Below are positions 9,141-19,088 of a DNA stretch of 64,000 nucleotides, in pieces. The notes under the pieces are model-generated. The model was not told where the DNA came from and ran no database searches. It saw nothing but the letters and a program-made list of their open reading frames with translations. This DNA is from Escarpia spicata (taxonomy: Eukaryota > Annelida > Polychaeta > Sabellida > Siboglinidae), in contig OZ023210.1 of NCBI GenBank assembly GCA_963995525.1, positions 23,699,726-23,763,725 on the forward strand. The letters are read 5' to 3'. Every line of letters begins with the position of its first letter. Position 1 is the stretch's first letter. The translations under genes were made by a program, and so were the position numbers.

Positions 9141-11312
9141 ATGGCAAGTCCACGAGCACCGAAGCAGTGGTGTTTAACGAAACAAGAGACTGTCAACACG
9201 TTCGAAAACTGGCGGCAGAACCTATTGAATGTCCTGTCACTGGACAACAACTTCACCGGATTCTTAGCAGATGACGCGAGGTGGGAGAAGAAGACAGCGG
9301 CCCATCCAAACCGTGGACTAACTAATGACGCAGGCGACGTGCCAGGCGGAACCCCCCGTACGGCTCAGCAAAAAACGTACATGTTAGAACTTATGCTTGG
9401 TCAAATCGCAAATTACTGCCCGATCATTGCACGGAACACCATAGTCAAAAACTCCACTTCACTCGCAACCATCTGGCAAGTCATTAGACTACACTGCGGA
9501 TTCCAGTCCACAGGCGCACACTTCATTGACTTCACTGACATACGCCTCGAGCATGACGAGAGACCAGAGGACTTATATCAACGTTTGGTCGCCTTCATCG
9601 AAGACAATATGCTCAGATCCGAAGGAAACATCTCACACCATGATCAAAACGTCACAGTAGACGAAGAAATAACCCCTACATTAGAAAACTTTGTGGTCCT
9701 CACTTGGTTGCAGCTCATTCACACAGATTTGCCCAAACTAGTTAAACAGAGTTATGGTACAGAACTACGCACGCGCACTTTGGCGTCGATCAAGCCAGAA
9801 ATCTCACAGGCGCTAACATCTCTACTTGAAGAAATCCCATCGTCCGAAGACGCGAGGGTCATGCGAGCTGCAACCACTCGTCCACAAGTCAGACCCTCAA
9901 TACCAAGACGTACACCAGGCCCACATGCCTATCCCCGCCGTTCGACAAGCACCAGAGTGTGCCCACTATGTAAACAAGCTGGACGTGGCAACTTTCGTCA
10001 TTTTCTGAGTGAATGCACACACTTACCGGAAGAAGACCGACGCTACATAGCCAAAGCACGACAGATTATCGACATACTTGACGATGAAGACAAACACAAC
10101 TCCACAGAACCTGACGAGACCAACACCGAAATCATCGATTATGAAATCCCAACAGTGCAAAAAATCGAGGTTCGACAGTCACCTTATTTAAAAGTGTTCT
10201 ACGGTCACCACACAGCCCGTGTAACCATTGACAGCGGAGCTACTGGGAACATGATTCGCCATGCCACAGCACATATATTGGGTTGCGTGATACGGAAATC
10301 ATCACAGTCAGCTCACCAAGCCGACGGATCGTCACCGTTAACCATCGTTGGCGAAACGGCTATCGAACTAACACGCGACAACAACACATTCACGTTTAAC
10401 GGCTTAGTCGTTGAGAACCTCGACGTCGAAATCCTTGCTGGCACACCCTTCATGGAGGCGAATGACGTAACGATACGCCCCGCCAAACACCTCATCACAT
10501 TGTCCAACGGCACCACCTACACATACGGATCAACGCACCCATCGCTGAACAGACACGCCGTTAGACGCGCTCATGTGTTACGAGCCCCGCCCACCAACAC
10601 GACAGTCTGGCCGGGCGAGTTTGTTGAGGTGACTCTACCTAAAGACGTTTGTTGCACCGATGCTACATTCGCACTCGAACCACGCACTGATGCACCAGTC
10701 AGTAAATACGCATGTGACTCTGAAGTGTGGCCACAACCAGCAATCATCGCCAGCATTGCGGGTAAGATCCGCATCGCCAACCTCACAAATACTGTACGCA
10801 TCCTCAGACGAAACGAACATTTCTGCCAAATTCGTGAAGTATTCGTGTCAGACGTCGACACAGACACACTTCCCACCAAACCTGCCGTCTTCGTGAACGT
10901 ACGTTCTCACAGCATCGATACCAAATCGACCAAGCACTCCGCCACGATCCAAATCGACCCAGACAAAATGCTTTCAGCCAATGAGAGATCTGCATTTTGC
11001 ACCATCGTGGAAGAATACGACGATGTGTTCGACCCGAACTACTGCGGCTACAACGGAAATCTTGGGCCATTCGAAGCTGTCGTGAACATGGGCCCAACAC
11101 AACCACCGCAACGCAAAGGACGCATACCGCAGTATGCGCGTGAACAACTCGTTGAACTCCAACACAAGTTTGATGAACTAGAATCTATGGGCGTGTTCGT
11201 CTGTCCTGAAGACGTCCCCATCACAGTCGAATATCTCAACCCATCGTTTCTAATCAAGAAACGTAACGGAGGCTACAGACTGGTAACGGCATTCACAGAC
11301 GTTGGTCGCTAA
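9141..11312 (+). pseudogene. Gypsy-like gag, protease and N-terminal RT (stop-truncated)
   Basis: 723-codon frame from the first ATG after the leader. Residues 1-240 are a helical gag/capsid-like region. About 273-292 is a zinc-knuckle-like motif CPLC-x9-H-x4-C, longer than the usual CCHC spacing. About 361-370 is the aspartic protease active site, TIDSGATGN, with the protease fold continuing to about residue 460. From about residue 640 the RT begins (GPFEAVVN, IPQYAREQLVELQ, FLIKKRNGGYRLV) and is cut by TAA at 11310-11312. The same frame resumes at once after that codon, so the stop is a point mutation in the middle of the RT palm. In life the product would form particles and process the polyprotein; this copy would make only gag, protease and a piece of RT. 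Confidence 0.85.
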
Positions 11313-11741
11313 AGCAAGCCACAGCCCGCTCTCATGCCAGACGTAGACAGCACCCTACGTAAAATCGCGCAGTGGAAATACATAGCGACCACTGACCTAT
11401 CCAACGCATTCTACCAAATCCCACTTTCACGCGACTCCATGAAGTATTGCGGCGTCGTCACCCCATTCCGTGGGGTACGCGTGTACGCTCGTTCCGCAAT
11501 GGGAATGCCTGGCTCCGAAACTGCGCTAGAGGAACTTCTGTGTCGAGTATTGGGAGATCTTCTCGAGGAAGGCGTAATTGCGAAGCTTGCAGACGACATT
11601 TACTGCGGGGGAAATACCATCACAGAACTTCAACAAAACTTCAGAAGACTACTACAATGCCTGGCCAATAGCGGCCTCCGATTATCCGCCGCAAAAACGA
11701 CCATCTGCCCGACAAGCACTGTCATACTCGGTTGGGTGTGA
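11313..11741 (+). pseudogene. Gypsy-like reverse transcriptase, central part
   Basis: Continues the gag-pol frame after the TAA. It holds the RT palm: [13 protein letters not shown] (motif A, catalytic Asp), [18 protein letters not shown] (motif B region) and LADDIYCGG (motif C, catalytic Asp pair, at about 11586). Ala replaces the usual Val/Met/Ile of the YxDD box, and the Tyr position is Leu. The segment ends in a second in-frame stop, TGA 11739-11741, directly after ILGWV, where related elements have Trp (so TGG to TGA is the likely change, inferred). Reading continues in the same frame after this stop. Confidence 0.85.
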
Positions 11742-12304
11742 CACCTAGGCACCATCCAGGCCAGTCCACACCGCATCGCCACATTGGCCAGTTGCGACGC
11801 ACCCGTGACAGTAAAAGCAATGCGCTCATTCGTCGGAGCATACAAGATGTTAGCGCGAGTCGTCCCCGGCTGTTCGACACTACTTGCTCCACTCGATGGA
11901 GTGACAGCCGGACGCCAGTCAAACGACCGCATAGAGTGGACCGACACGCTACATGAAGCGTTCAAACGCGCACAGGACAAGCTACACACGAACAAAACGA
12001 TAGCTCTACCACGACCGGAAGATGAGCTGTGGATCGTAACCGACGGATCAGTGAAACAGTGCGGCATAGCAGCCACAATGTATGTCATGCAGAAAGGCAA
12101 GCTGAAACTTGCCGGCTTCTTCAGCGCCAAATTACGCGGTCGACAGGTCACATGGTTACCATGTGAGATAGAAGCACTGTCAATCGCTGCGGCCATCAAA
12201 CATTTCAGCCCCTACATAGTGCAGTCAAATCACAAGGCGCCTGTCCTTACCGACAGCAAGCCATGCGTACAGGCATACGAGAAGTTGTGCCGCGGCGAAT
12301 TTTC
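11742..12304 (+). pseudogene. Gypsy-like RT connection and RNase H
   Basis: Same frame as the preceding RT. The connection region has [15 protein letters not shown] and APLDGV. RNase H follows with its acidic triad: TDGSVKQCG (Asp), PCEIEAL (Glu) and LTDSKPC (Asp). It degrades the RNA strand of the replication hybrid in functional elements. A frameshift near 12300 (in the run GAATTTTCAGCCC) moves the end of RNase H and the integrase into another frame. Downstream, ARVCRHSCQ in this frame is nonsense, while [12 protein letters not shown] in the next frame is the real continuation. Confidence 0.8.
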
Positions 12305-13759
12305 AGCCCGCGTGTGTCGACATTCTTGTCAGTCGTCAGCACATACCAGGCACCAGTCCGACACTTAGCTGGATCAGCTAACATTCCATCTGACTTCGCG
12401 AGTCGTAACGCACCCACGTGCACTGACCAACACTGTCAAATATGCACGTTCATCAAACGGATGGAAGACTCCGTCGTTCAGCGTATAACCGCTCAAGATA
12501 TAGCATCCGGAAAAGCTGCACTTCCATTCACTAGCAGATCTGCGTGGCTCGGTATTCAAAGTGAATGTCCAGACATGCGTCGTACGCATGCACATCTCAC
12601 GCAAGGGACGCGACCATCAAAAAAGATAACAAACGCTAAAGACGTTAAACGCTATCTCAATGTTGCTACTGTTGCTCGAGATGGCCTCTTAGTAGTACGC
12701 CGTAACGATCCATTCAGCCAAGCACGTGACTGTATCATCGTTCCCCGAGCAGTTCTTGACGGCTTGATAACTGCGTTACACATCCAGTTAGATCACCCTT
12801 CCACCTACCAACTGAAACAAGTGATGCACCGATACCTATATGCACTCGACCTTGACAAGGCTATCGAAACAGTCACGCACAGTTGTCACCACTGTGCATC
12901 ACTGCGTAATGTCCCTCACACAACGATACCTCAGTCGACGAACGACCCCCCAGAAGTCGTAGGAATTGCCTACGCTGCTGATGTTATCAAGCGGGAGCGA
13001 CAGTTGATCTTGGTAGTTCGAGAATGCGTAACGTCGTACACCGTGACGTGCATTGTCGAAAATGAACGCCGCGAAACTCTACGAGACGCATTGATAATGC
13101 TCTGCGTAGGAATGAGACCACTCGATGGCCCTCCCACAGTCATACGAACCGATCCAGCTCCAGGATTCGCCTCACTCGTCAACGACGAACTTCTCTCCAG
13201 ATATCGCATGACAATCGAGCTCGGACGCGTGAAGAATCCGAATAAAAACCCAGTGGCAGAGAAGGCCGTTCGAGAACTCGAGGGCGAAATTCTCCACCAA
13301 CAGCCAAGAGGCGGAGCCGTTACACACGTCACACTGGCCGTCGCAACTGCAATACTCAATTCCCGCGTACGCAACCGAGGTTTGTCTGCTCGTGAGATGT
13401 GGACTCAGCGCGACCAGTACACCAGCGAACAGATGCCAGTATCTGATCACAATCTCATTCTGGAACAACAGAAACTACGCAACGCCAATCACAAGCACAG
13501 CGAGCTATCAAAGTCACCGAGTGGTACAATGATCCCCGAACCACCCATTGGTATCGGAGATTTAGTATACATTCACGCCGACCGAAACAAATCTCGCGCA
13601 CGGAGCAGATATTTGGTTGTAAGCATAGACGGTGTTTGGATTAATATCCGCAAATTCATCGGTAATCAACTAAGAGCTACGTCATACAGAGTGAAACGGA
13701 CGGAGTGCTACCGCGTCCCTGCCGAAAAAACACACGAGTTGCAGCTGACCGACACATGA
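12305..13759 (+). pseudogene. Gypsy-like end of RNase H and integrase
   Basis: After the frameshift the frame runs from FSPRVSTFL through the RNase H/integrase linker ([13 protein letters not shown]) to the integrase. A zinc-binding HHCC region (HIQLDHPSTYQ ... SCHHC) is followed by the core with D (YAADVIK), D (IRTDPAPGF) and E (NPVAEKAVRELEGE), the DDE triad that inserts the cDNA. A C-terminal segment, GDLVYIHADRNKSRARSRYLVV, takes the place of the GPY/F module. The stop at 13757-13759 results from a frameshift: the following Pro-rich tail lies one frame over. All catalytic residues are visible, but integrase cannot be made as part of the polyprotein here. Confidence 0.85.
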
Positions 13760-14072
13760 TTCTTTCCAAGACGACGTGCCGGACCCGATGCCGCCGCCAC
13801 CCGTACCGTTAAAGTTGTCCGAACCCGCGATACAGCCACACGTCAATGAACCCCCCGATGTGGATGAACCCCCCGATGTGGATGAACCCCCCGATGTGGA
13901 TGAATCCCCCGACACGAACGAATCCCCCGATTTGTACGAAACCCCGGAGACACCTGACGTACAAGAGAACATTGTTGTTAAACCCCGACGGTCTACTAGT
14001 GATCGCCGGCCCCAAAAATATTTAAGCGACTACACCACGTACAAAAGGAACAAACGGACATGGAAAAAATAA
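13749..14072 (+). pseudogene. Gypsy-like polyprotein C-terminal tail, Pro/Asp/Glu-rich repeat
   Basis: About 100 residues, out of frame with the integrase by an indel near 13750. DDVPDPMPPPPVPLK is followed by repeats of PPDVDE / SPDTNE / SPDLYE and a basic end, KRNKRTWKK, stopping just before the 3' LTR. Such acidic then basic tails occur at the integrase end of some retroelements and may be for nuclear entry or target choice (inference). No envelope gene is present. Confidence 0.7.
13851..13940 (+). repeat. 18-bp coding tandem repeat (five units)
   Basis: Three perfect copies of CCCCCCGATGTGGATGAA (13851, 13869, 13887) are followed by two diverged ones (13905, 13923). Each encodes a Pro-Pro-Asp-Val-Asp-Glu-type hexapeptide, so length changes keep the frame. 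Confidence 0.95.
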
Positions 14073-14076
14073 ACCA

Positions 14077-14289
14077 CGCCAGTATGTGTATAACTATAGA
14101 TAGATGCGCCGCCTGACGGACTGTGTGTCAGGCCCTGGCGCCTCGTGTTGAATCTTCGGCCATGCTTGATTTGCTGTTTGTTGTCTGCGCGTAGGCCTCG
14201 ATAAGTATCCTTAATAAATCGTTCTACTCTTAGCATTGGTGGTGTCTAATTGCTCGGAGCTTCAGTGTAACCTATTGCCCTTAGTGGCG
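14077..14289 (+). repeat. 3' LTR of the Gypsy-like element
   Basis: 213 bp, differing from the 5' LTR only at ATAGATAG versus ATAGATAT and TTGCCC versus TTGACC. It is preceded by a purine-rich GGACATGGAAAAAAT, a weak polypurine tract. Confidence 0.9.
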
Positions 14290-14459
14290 CAGGGCCCGAG
14301 GTTATAAAGCGTACTCAGTGCTCATACTCAACTCCATGCTCAGACTCGAGATCTCATGCTCACCGGGGAATCCACGCTCACGGTGGTTATAAAACGTCTT
14401 GAGTACGTGCTGAACTGAGTACGCCGTCTTGAGTACGAGAGCAAAACAAAGCGCTCTTT

Positions 14460-16215
14460 CGGAGCTATATCTTGTTGACGAAGATAACAAACCTACACCT
14501 AGTTATAAACAATATAAACTTCCGACTATAAAACGGTGATGGACGAAGACCCACGCCGTTGTTAATGTGTTTATTTTATGGTGAAATGCGCAGAGGAATA
14601 TCGACTGAATAACGCTGCGAGGAAAGTACTTCGCCGTGCACGATGGAATAGACATGACACAAGACAATTTAAAAGATAAAATAGCATAAAACAGTAGTAA
14701 CATGACCTGCCACTGGTCAGTCACGCTGTATTATTTATGATATTTTGTATCATTGTAACAGTAAGTAGGTACGATGAATTCGGGCTCGACGGCGTCGATG
14801 TTACCGTGTTTGTAATAAAGAAATACCTTACACATCAAATTGAGTTGGCGTTCGTACTTGTGATACAACTTACATTATCTGCAACAAATGAACTGACAAA
14901 CCGTAGTTGCATGGGAGCGGCCATTATTGATCAACTGTGCCGGAGGATTCGGGGACATACATACTCTGATCTGAAATTCAGCTTACCCCACCTCCAGTCA
15001 TATAGTTGTGTGTCCCAAATTCGTGTAATTCTGTGGCTTTAATTTCATAACTGTTTCATAAAAAAATAATTTCATTTGAAAAGCCTAAGTTCAAAATAGT
15101 TATTTATATACAATTGACCCAAATCCGTGTTATACATAACTGTTGTTTTTATACAGATATGTGCATATAATATTATGATATTTCGATGTACAATTACACA
15201 TTTAAAAGGATAATATATACACATAACATACTTGTATAATAACCACATTCTAAGTTGTTTTACATGGTTTGCTTCACATTTGCTTGTTGCATCTTTGAAA
15301 TACTACTTGGTTAAACTGCACTACATTAGTCACTGTCTTCACCACCATGCTGGGTTTGAGCTCATAAGGCAAACACACAGTTGTGTTATGGTCTTTCGTC
15401 CTGATGCAATAACCATCTCAGTCAACTGTGCAGCATTCCCCTCAACAAATATGGCTACATTTTTAGTACATATTATATTCGATTCTCAACAAGTATGTAT
15501 TCATTGCTTCAGTATAATTGGTATAGTTTGTATAATTTTTATTTGGAAAACATTGTTTTATTACAGGGTAAACCATTTTATTAGAAAGATAGAAACGATG
15601 TATTGCTCGTTAGTTCATCCACCTAGTTAAATTTTGGTAGCCTTGTAAATGTGATCATATTCATTTTCTAAATGTTCACTTTAACAAAAGTAGTGACTGA
15701 GTGACCACACCAATGCCAGTATAGTCACATACACATTTAAGTTGTCAATTTATCGAGGATGTCTGCATATGTTGTGTATCGTCTACCTCTGTGTTGAAGT
15801 CTTATTCCTGCCCTTCGATTGCAAAATCATAGGCATTACAAATTTGTAATATGACATCCACAAACCTTGGACACGGCTACCAATTATATCAACGTGGCAT
15901 GGGCTTCAGTATTAGTATGCTATTCATATTAAAAACGATGAAACAATATAAATAATATATGTTTTATACTACTTAGTACTCCTCCATTATTCCCAATTGA
16001 AAAAACGGCATTACAAATTATATTAATAACGGTTTCAGGCAATAAAAACTTGGTTGTGTTGAGGGGTAAACTTTGTGACCTCGTAATTATATATTTTTAA
16101 AGGTATACACATGTATGTTGTATTAATCGTCCAGGTAAACAACACTGTTTTGGATATGTGTTTCGTATGAACTGCTCGGCAGTTGATCGTGAAATTGTAT
16201 CGCCAAGCAGTAGCG
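14460..16215. other. Interior of the TIR element, AT-rich, no identified gene
   Basis: The longest frame is 15232-15630 (132 codons, plus strand), hydrophobic and Cys/His-rich with no recognisable family. The DDE part of a HARBI1-like transposase, expected here on the minus strand, is not seen. Confidence 0.45.
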
Positions 16216-16482
16216 CTAAACGAATGGTCCCCGTCGTCGAAAGGGTGCCACAAAAACATAACATTGTATTGTAGTGTCTCCCGCTAGATTTGACAAATGT
16301 TCAGTAAATAGTGCATTTTGAGGCATAACACGGAATCTTTCGCTAATTTCGTGTTGTTCCACTTCTTTAAATGGATTGATTACATCTCGGAAGCGACTCG
16401 GACGCTGGTATCGAGCTGCGTTTCTTCTCGAAAACATCGAACTTGGACAACGAATTCGACTAATTTCAACGTGAGCTGCCAT
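16216..16482 (-). pseudogene. HARBI1-like transposase, N-terminal fragment
   Basis: On the minus strand an ATG at 16482 opens MAAHVEISRIRCPSSMFSRR, followed by YQRPSRFRDVINPFKEVEQH and EISERFRVMPQNALFTEHL. This matches the start of Harbinger-type nucleases, where an arginine-rich segment and a D/INPF...F..RFR block precede the helix-turn-helix and the DDE catalytic domain. The frame ends at 16216 after about 88 codons in unrelated sequence. The catalytic part is missing, and an intron or an internal deletion are both possible. It lies about 180 bp inside the right TIR, as expected for the first exon of the element's own transposase. Family assignment rests on one block. Confidence 0.5.
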
Positions 16483-16792
16483 CTTTGTTTGTTTGAGTAC
16501 GGCGTAGAGCAAGGTCCATAGCATACTCAGAATTTATACGTTTCATGCTCAAGTCAGAAAGTGTTATAACCTTCGTGAGTATGAGCATGGTGTGATAGCG
16601 AGGCTTGAGCATGAAATTCTGAGCACCGAGCACCGAGCACCGAGTACGGCTTTATAACCTCGGGCCTTTGTTTGCCGTTGCCGTTGCGATGTGTACAAGG
16701 CCCTTAACGGAACGTTACATAGTCTCTTCATTATTATTTTAAGATACTGCAAAATCATTGTTATACAGTATTAATTATAATATAATTAATAC

Positions 16793-17033
16793 CGCATTTC
16801 CGTCTCATTAGCAGTCGGATCTTAGCCACGCCTACAACGGCTTCCGGAAGCGACGCTTCTATTATCTATTATACTGACGTACTGACTGCCCAAAGATGTT
16901 TTAATGAACCATTTTGGTTTATGAAATGTGAATGGTAAGTGCCCATATCACTTTGTATACATCGACTGCGAGTCGCTTCCGGAAGCCGTTGTAGGCATGG
17001 CTAAGATCCGCCTGCTAATGAGACGGAAATGCG
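16793..17033. mobile_element. Fold-back/MITE-like element with 61-bp inverted arms
   Basis: The left arm (16793-16853) starts CGCATTTCCGTCTCATTAGC and ends GGCTTCCGGAAGCGAC. The right arm (16972-17033) is its reverse complement with about two mismatches. The unique 118-bp centre has no coding sequence. No clear target duplication is visible next to the arms. The innermost CTTCCGGAAG is itself palindromic. Confidence 0.8.
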
Positions 17034-17189
17034 TGATCACGTACTTTGCAAAATCTGCATCTACATTCAAAAATGCGGTCATAGGAATACCCCAGCCTAC
17101 ACAATGCCTTCATGGACACCATACAAGACCTGAACATGGAACAAATGGTTCAAACCTTAACTCTTGAAATGAACACTCTTGACCTTTTC

Positions 17190-18165
17190 CTGACCAACTG
17201 ATTCGCTCAGCAAACAAGAACAAGGTACTCTGCAACAGTCAACACGGATTTCGAAGCAGGCGCTCCTGCGAATCCCAACTTGTAGCCACCGTTCAAGAGT
17301 TTGCCAGCAAGCTTGCCACGGGTGAACAAGTAGATGTCATTTTGCTTGACTTCAGCAAGGCATTTGACAAGGTGCCTCGCGATCGCCTTCTTCACAAGTT
17401 AGGCTACTATGGCATTCGGGAAAACACCTGGACTGGCAGATGGAATTTACTCCAGGGAAGTGCGCAGCCATCAGAGTCATGCCAAAGAAAGCCAAACCGG
17501 CCAGTGAAACATCATGCACCATCCATAACAAAATGATAGAAACATCCGACGCAAGTAAATAATTGGGCATCAGAATCACCAACAACCTGACTTGGTCAAG
17601 ACATGCAGCGTCAACAGCAGGGAAAGCAAACAGAGTCATCGGTTGCCTGCAACGAAACATCAACGACAGCTCAAACAAAGTCAAGGCCGTTTCCGATACC
17701 ACCATGGTAAAGCCCATTAAGGAACACGCCTCTGCTGCTTAGGACTCTCATCTCCAGAAAGACATCAATCAACTAGAGACAGTGCAGCGACGAGCAGCCA
17801 GATTCTCTTGTGGCGACTACAGAGACAGAACACAAGGGTGTGTCGAAAACCTGCTGAAGGTGCTGCACTGGGAAAGCCTTGAAACGAGGAGGAAGAACAA
17901 CCGCCGTAGTTTCCTTCACGAAATCAGCACCGGGCGAGTTGACAGCATCATAGACCAATACCTCCAACGGAGTGACCCCAAAACTCGAGACCAGCGTTTT
18001 CGTCAAGCGAGGGCAGACCACCCGGCCTTTTACCAATCCTTTTTCCCTGCAACACTCGGAGAGTGGAAGAGGCTCAACACGAGCCTATCAGCCACCACCT
18101 GCCCAGAGGCTTTCAAGGATGGCCTCGGTGGCCTCAACATCTGCCACCAGATAGCTTCTTGCTGA
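17190..18165 (+). pseudogene. LINE reverse transcriptase (CR1/Jockey-like) with internal deletion
   Basis: Fragment of a second LINE. 17200-17430 encodes the RT N-terminal motifs NSQHGFRSRRSCESQL and VDVILLDFSKAFDKVPRDRL (motif A, catalytic Asp). Directly after GIRENTW the sequence jumps to DWQMEFTPGKC, skipping motif B and the YADD box that should lie between (about 100 codons in related LINEs, inferred). The downstream part has LGIRITNNLTWSRH, a stop, then VQRRAARFSCGDYRD and the C-terminal ADHPAFYQSFFPATLGEWKRL, ending with TGA 18163-18165. Another stop lies near 17741. The frame breaks and the missing active site make it inert. The C-terminal signature is the one often seen in jockey/CR1-type elements of invertebrates. 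Confidence 0.8.
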
Positions 18166-19088
18166 CACATCCAAGTACATCGTACATAGTTTTAAAACTT
18201 TCCAGTGCTCTGTACAACACCTTTTTAACATTTCAACTATTTTAAGAGAGCATACGCCGCCCCCACAAGCGCATAAGCTTCGTTGGACTTTTAACGCCCG
18301 GCCTGTAAGGGCCCAGTCCAATATCTGGAAGAATATAAGAAATATATAAATATGTTTGCATGGAATAAGTGAAAAAATGGACCAACTGAAAAATGCAGCA
18401 TATTAATGTCATCGACAAGTTGACATGCACATGCGTGCTATACATTATTTGGAAGCCATAGTTGAGGCCATGATCAGGTAGCACTGTAGTAAGCAGTAAC
18501 ACTGCCAAGCATCAATGCACTGTGGTGTCACTTTCTGTTTGCCTATGACACCCTGGTGTCAGTAACAAGATCCCTTGGCACTGTTTATTGCCCCAGTGAC
18601 ACTCCTTTTCTCACTTGCTCAAACTTGGTGCAAGTAGATGGGACGTAATGTGATACTTCCCAGCAGTGATATAACCTTTTAAAAAACAGAACCTAATCCA
18701 GGACAGTTAAGAATTAAACATGAGATTAGACACCGGTTTTTACACTCAGATTGTTTTGGTAATAAATAGTATGTGACATGAAATTACAGAGAAGCTCAAC
18801 TTATCGTGTTCACCTGTATTATTGAAGTTCCTTCTCGTGTTACTGGTTTCTCTCTGAGGTGTCTGGATAAAGTTCTACTCAGAGTGCATTACAGGTTAAA
18901 AAGTAAAATTATAATAATATTATTAATTCACTCACAAACAAATTTACGTGATTTGTTTTGTAATTAATGCTTCGTACTTTCTAACCGTTATTCACAAATA
19001 TGTTATTTTAAATAATATTAACGTTTACAAAATTATGATTTTACACATAGGATAACCTTTTTGATATATTAGTTACGGCTATGTCCAG
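18166..19088. other. LINE 3' flank and unannotated AT-rich sequence
   Basis: 18166-18400 may be the 3' UTR of the LINE. The remainder has no recognisable gene or repeat. Confidence 0.4.

Larger units (their letters stand above)
8800..14289 (+). mobile_element. Ty3/Gypsy-like LTR retrotransposon, full length but defective
   Basis: Two 213-bp direct LTRs flank an internal region with a primer-binding site, then gag, aspartic protease, reverse transcriptase, RNase H and integrase in that order, and a proline/acid-rich tail. The order RT-RH-INT is that of Ty3/Gypsy or BEL/Pao. The [11 protein letters not shown] box, the SGATGN protease site and the integrase with an NPNKNPVAEKAV motif fit a Ty3/Gypsy-related lineage of marine invertebrates (inferred). 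The internal part reads as one long gag-pol interrupted by two stops and two frameshifts. The LTRs differ at only two positions. The flanks share only CAG (8797-8799 and 14290-14292). Confidence 0.85.
14293..16666 (-). mobile_element. DNA transposon with long TIRs and HARBI1-like gene remnant
   Basis: The left end reads GGCCCGAGGTTATAAAGC; the opposite strand of the right end reads the same, then CGTACTCGG. Similarity continues patchily for about 150-180 bp through repeated GTGCTCA, ATGCTCA and GGTTATAA motifs. The left end starts three bases after the 3' LTR of the Gypsy-like element; the right end lies next to the outer Harbinger-like terminus. A transposase N-terminal exon is read from the right end on the minus strand. 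No matching target duplication is visible, which could be because the LTR element sits exactly on the left edge. Confidence 0.6.
7923..16704. mobile_element. Harbinger-like TIR pair with TAA target site, enclosing nested elements
   Basis: The left end is AGGGCCTAGTACACAT (7923). The right end, on the opposite strand, is AGGGCCTTGTACACAT (ending 16704). Both are followed inward by (CAACGG)n. The flanks are TAA at 7920-7922 and TAA at 16705-16707, the 3-bp T-A-A/T-T-A duplication known for PIF/Harbinger transposons. The enclosed 8.8 kb is mostly younger insertions (LTR element 8800-14289, TIR element 14293-16666), leaving about 0.9 kb of the original element on the left and about 40 bp on the right. 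No intact transposase of the outer element is visible. An alternative is that the left part is a separate short element ending at a TIR-like ATGTGTATTAGGCT near 8752. Confidence 0.6.

Noticed and set aside
13682..13972. Glycine/Ser-rich minus-strand frames opposite the integrase tail
   Set aside because: These are antisense shadows of the 18-bp PPDVDE-coding repeat.
15232..15630. 132-residue frame as a host gene
   Set aside because: It lies in the AT-rich interior of the TIR element, with no domain, splice context or convincing codon use.
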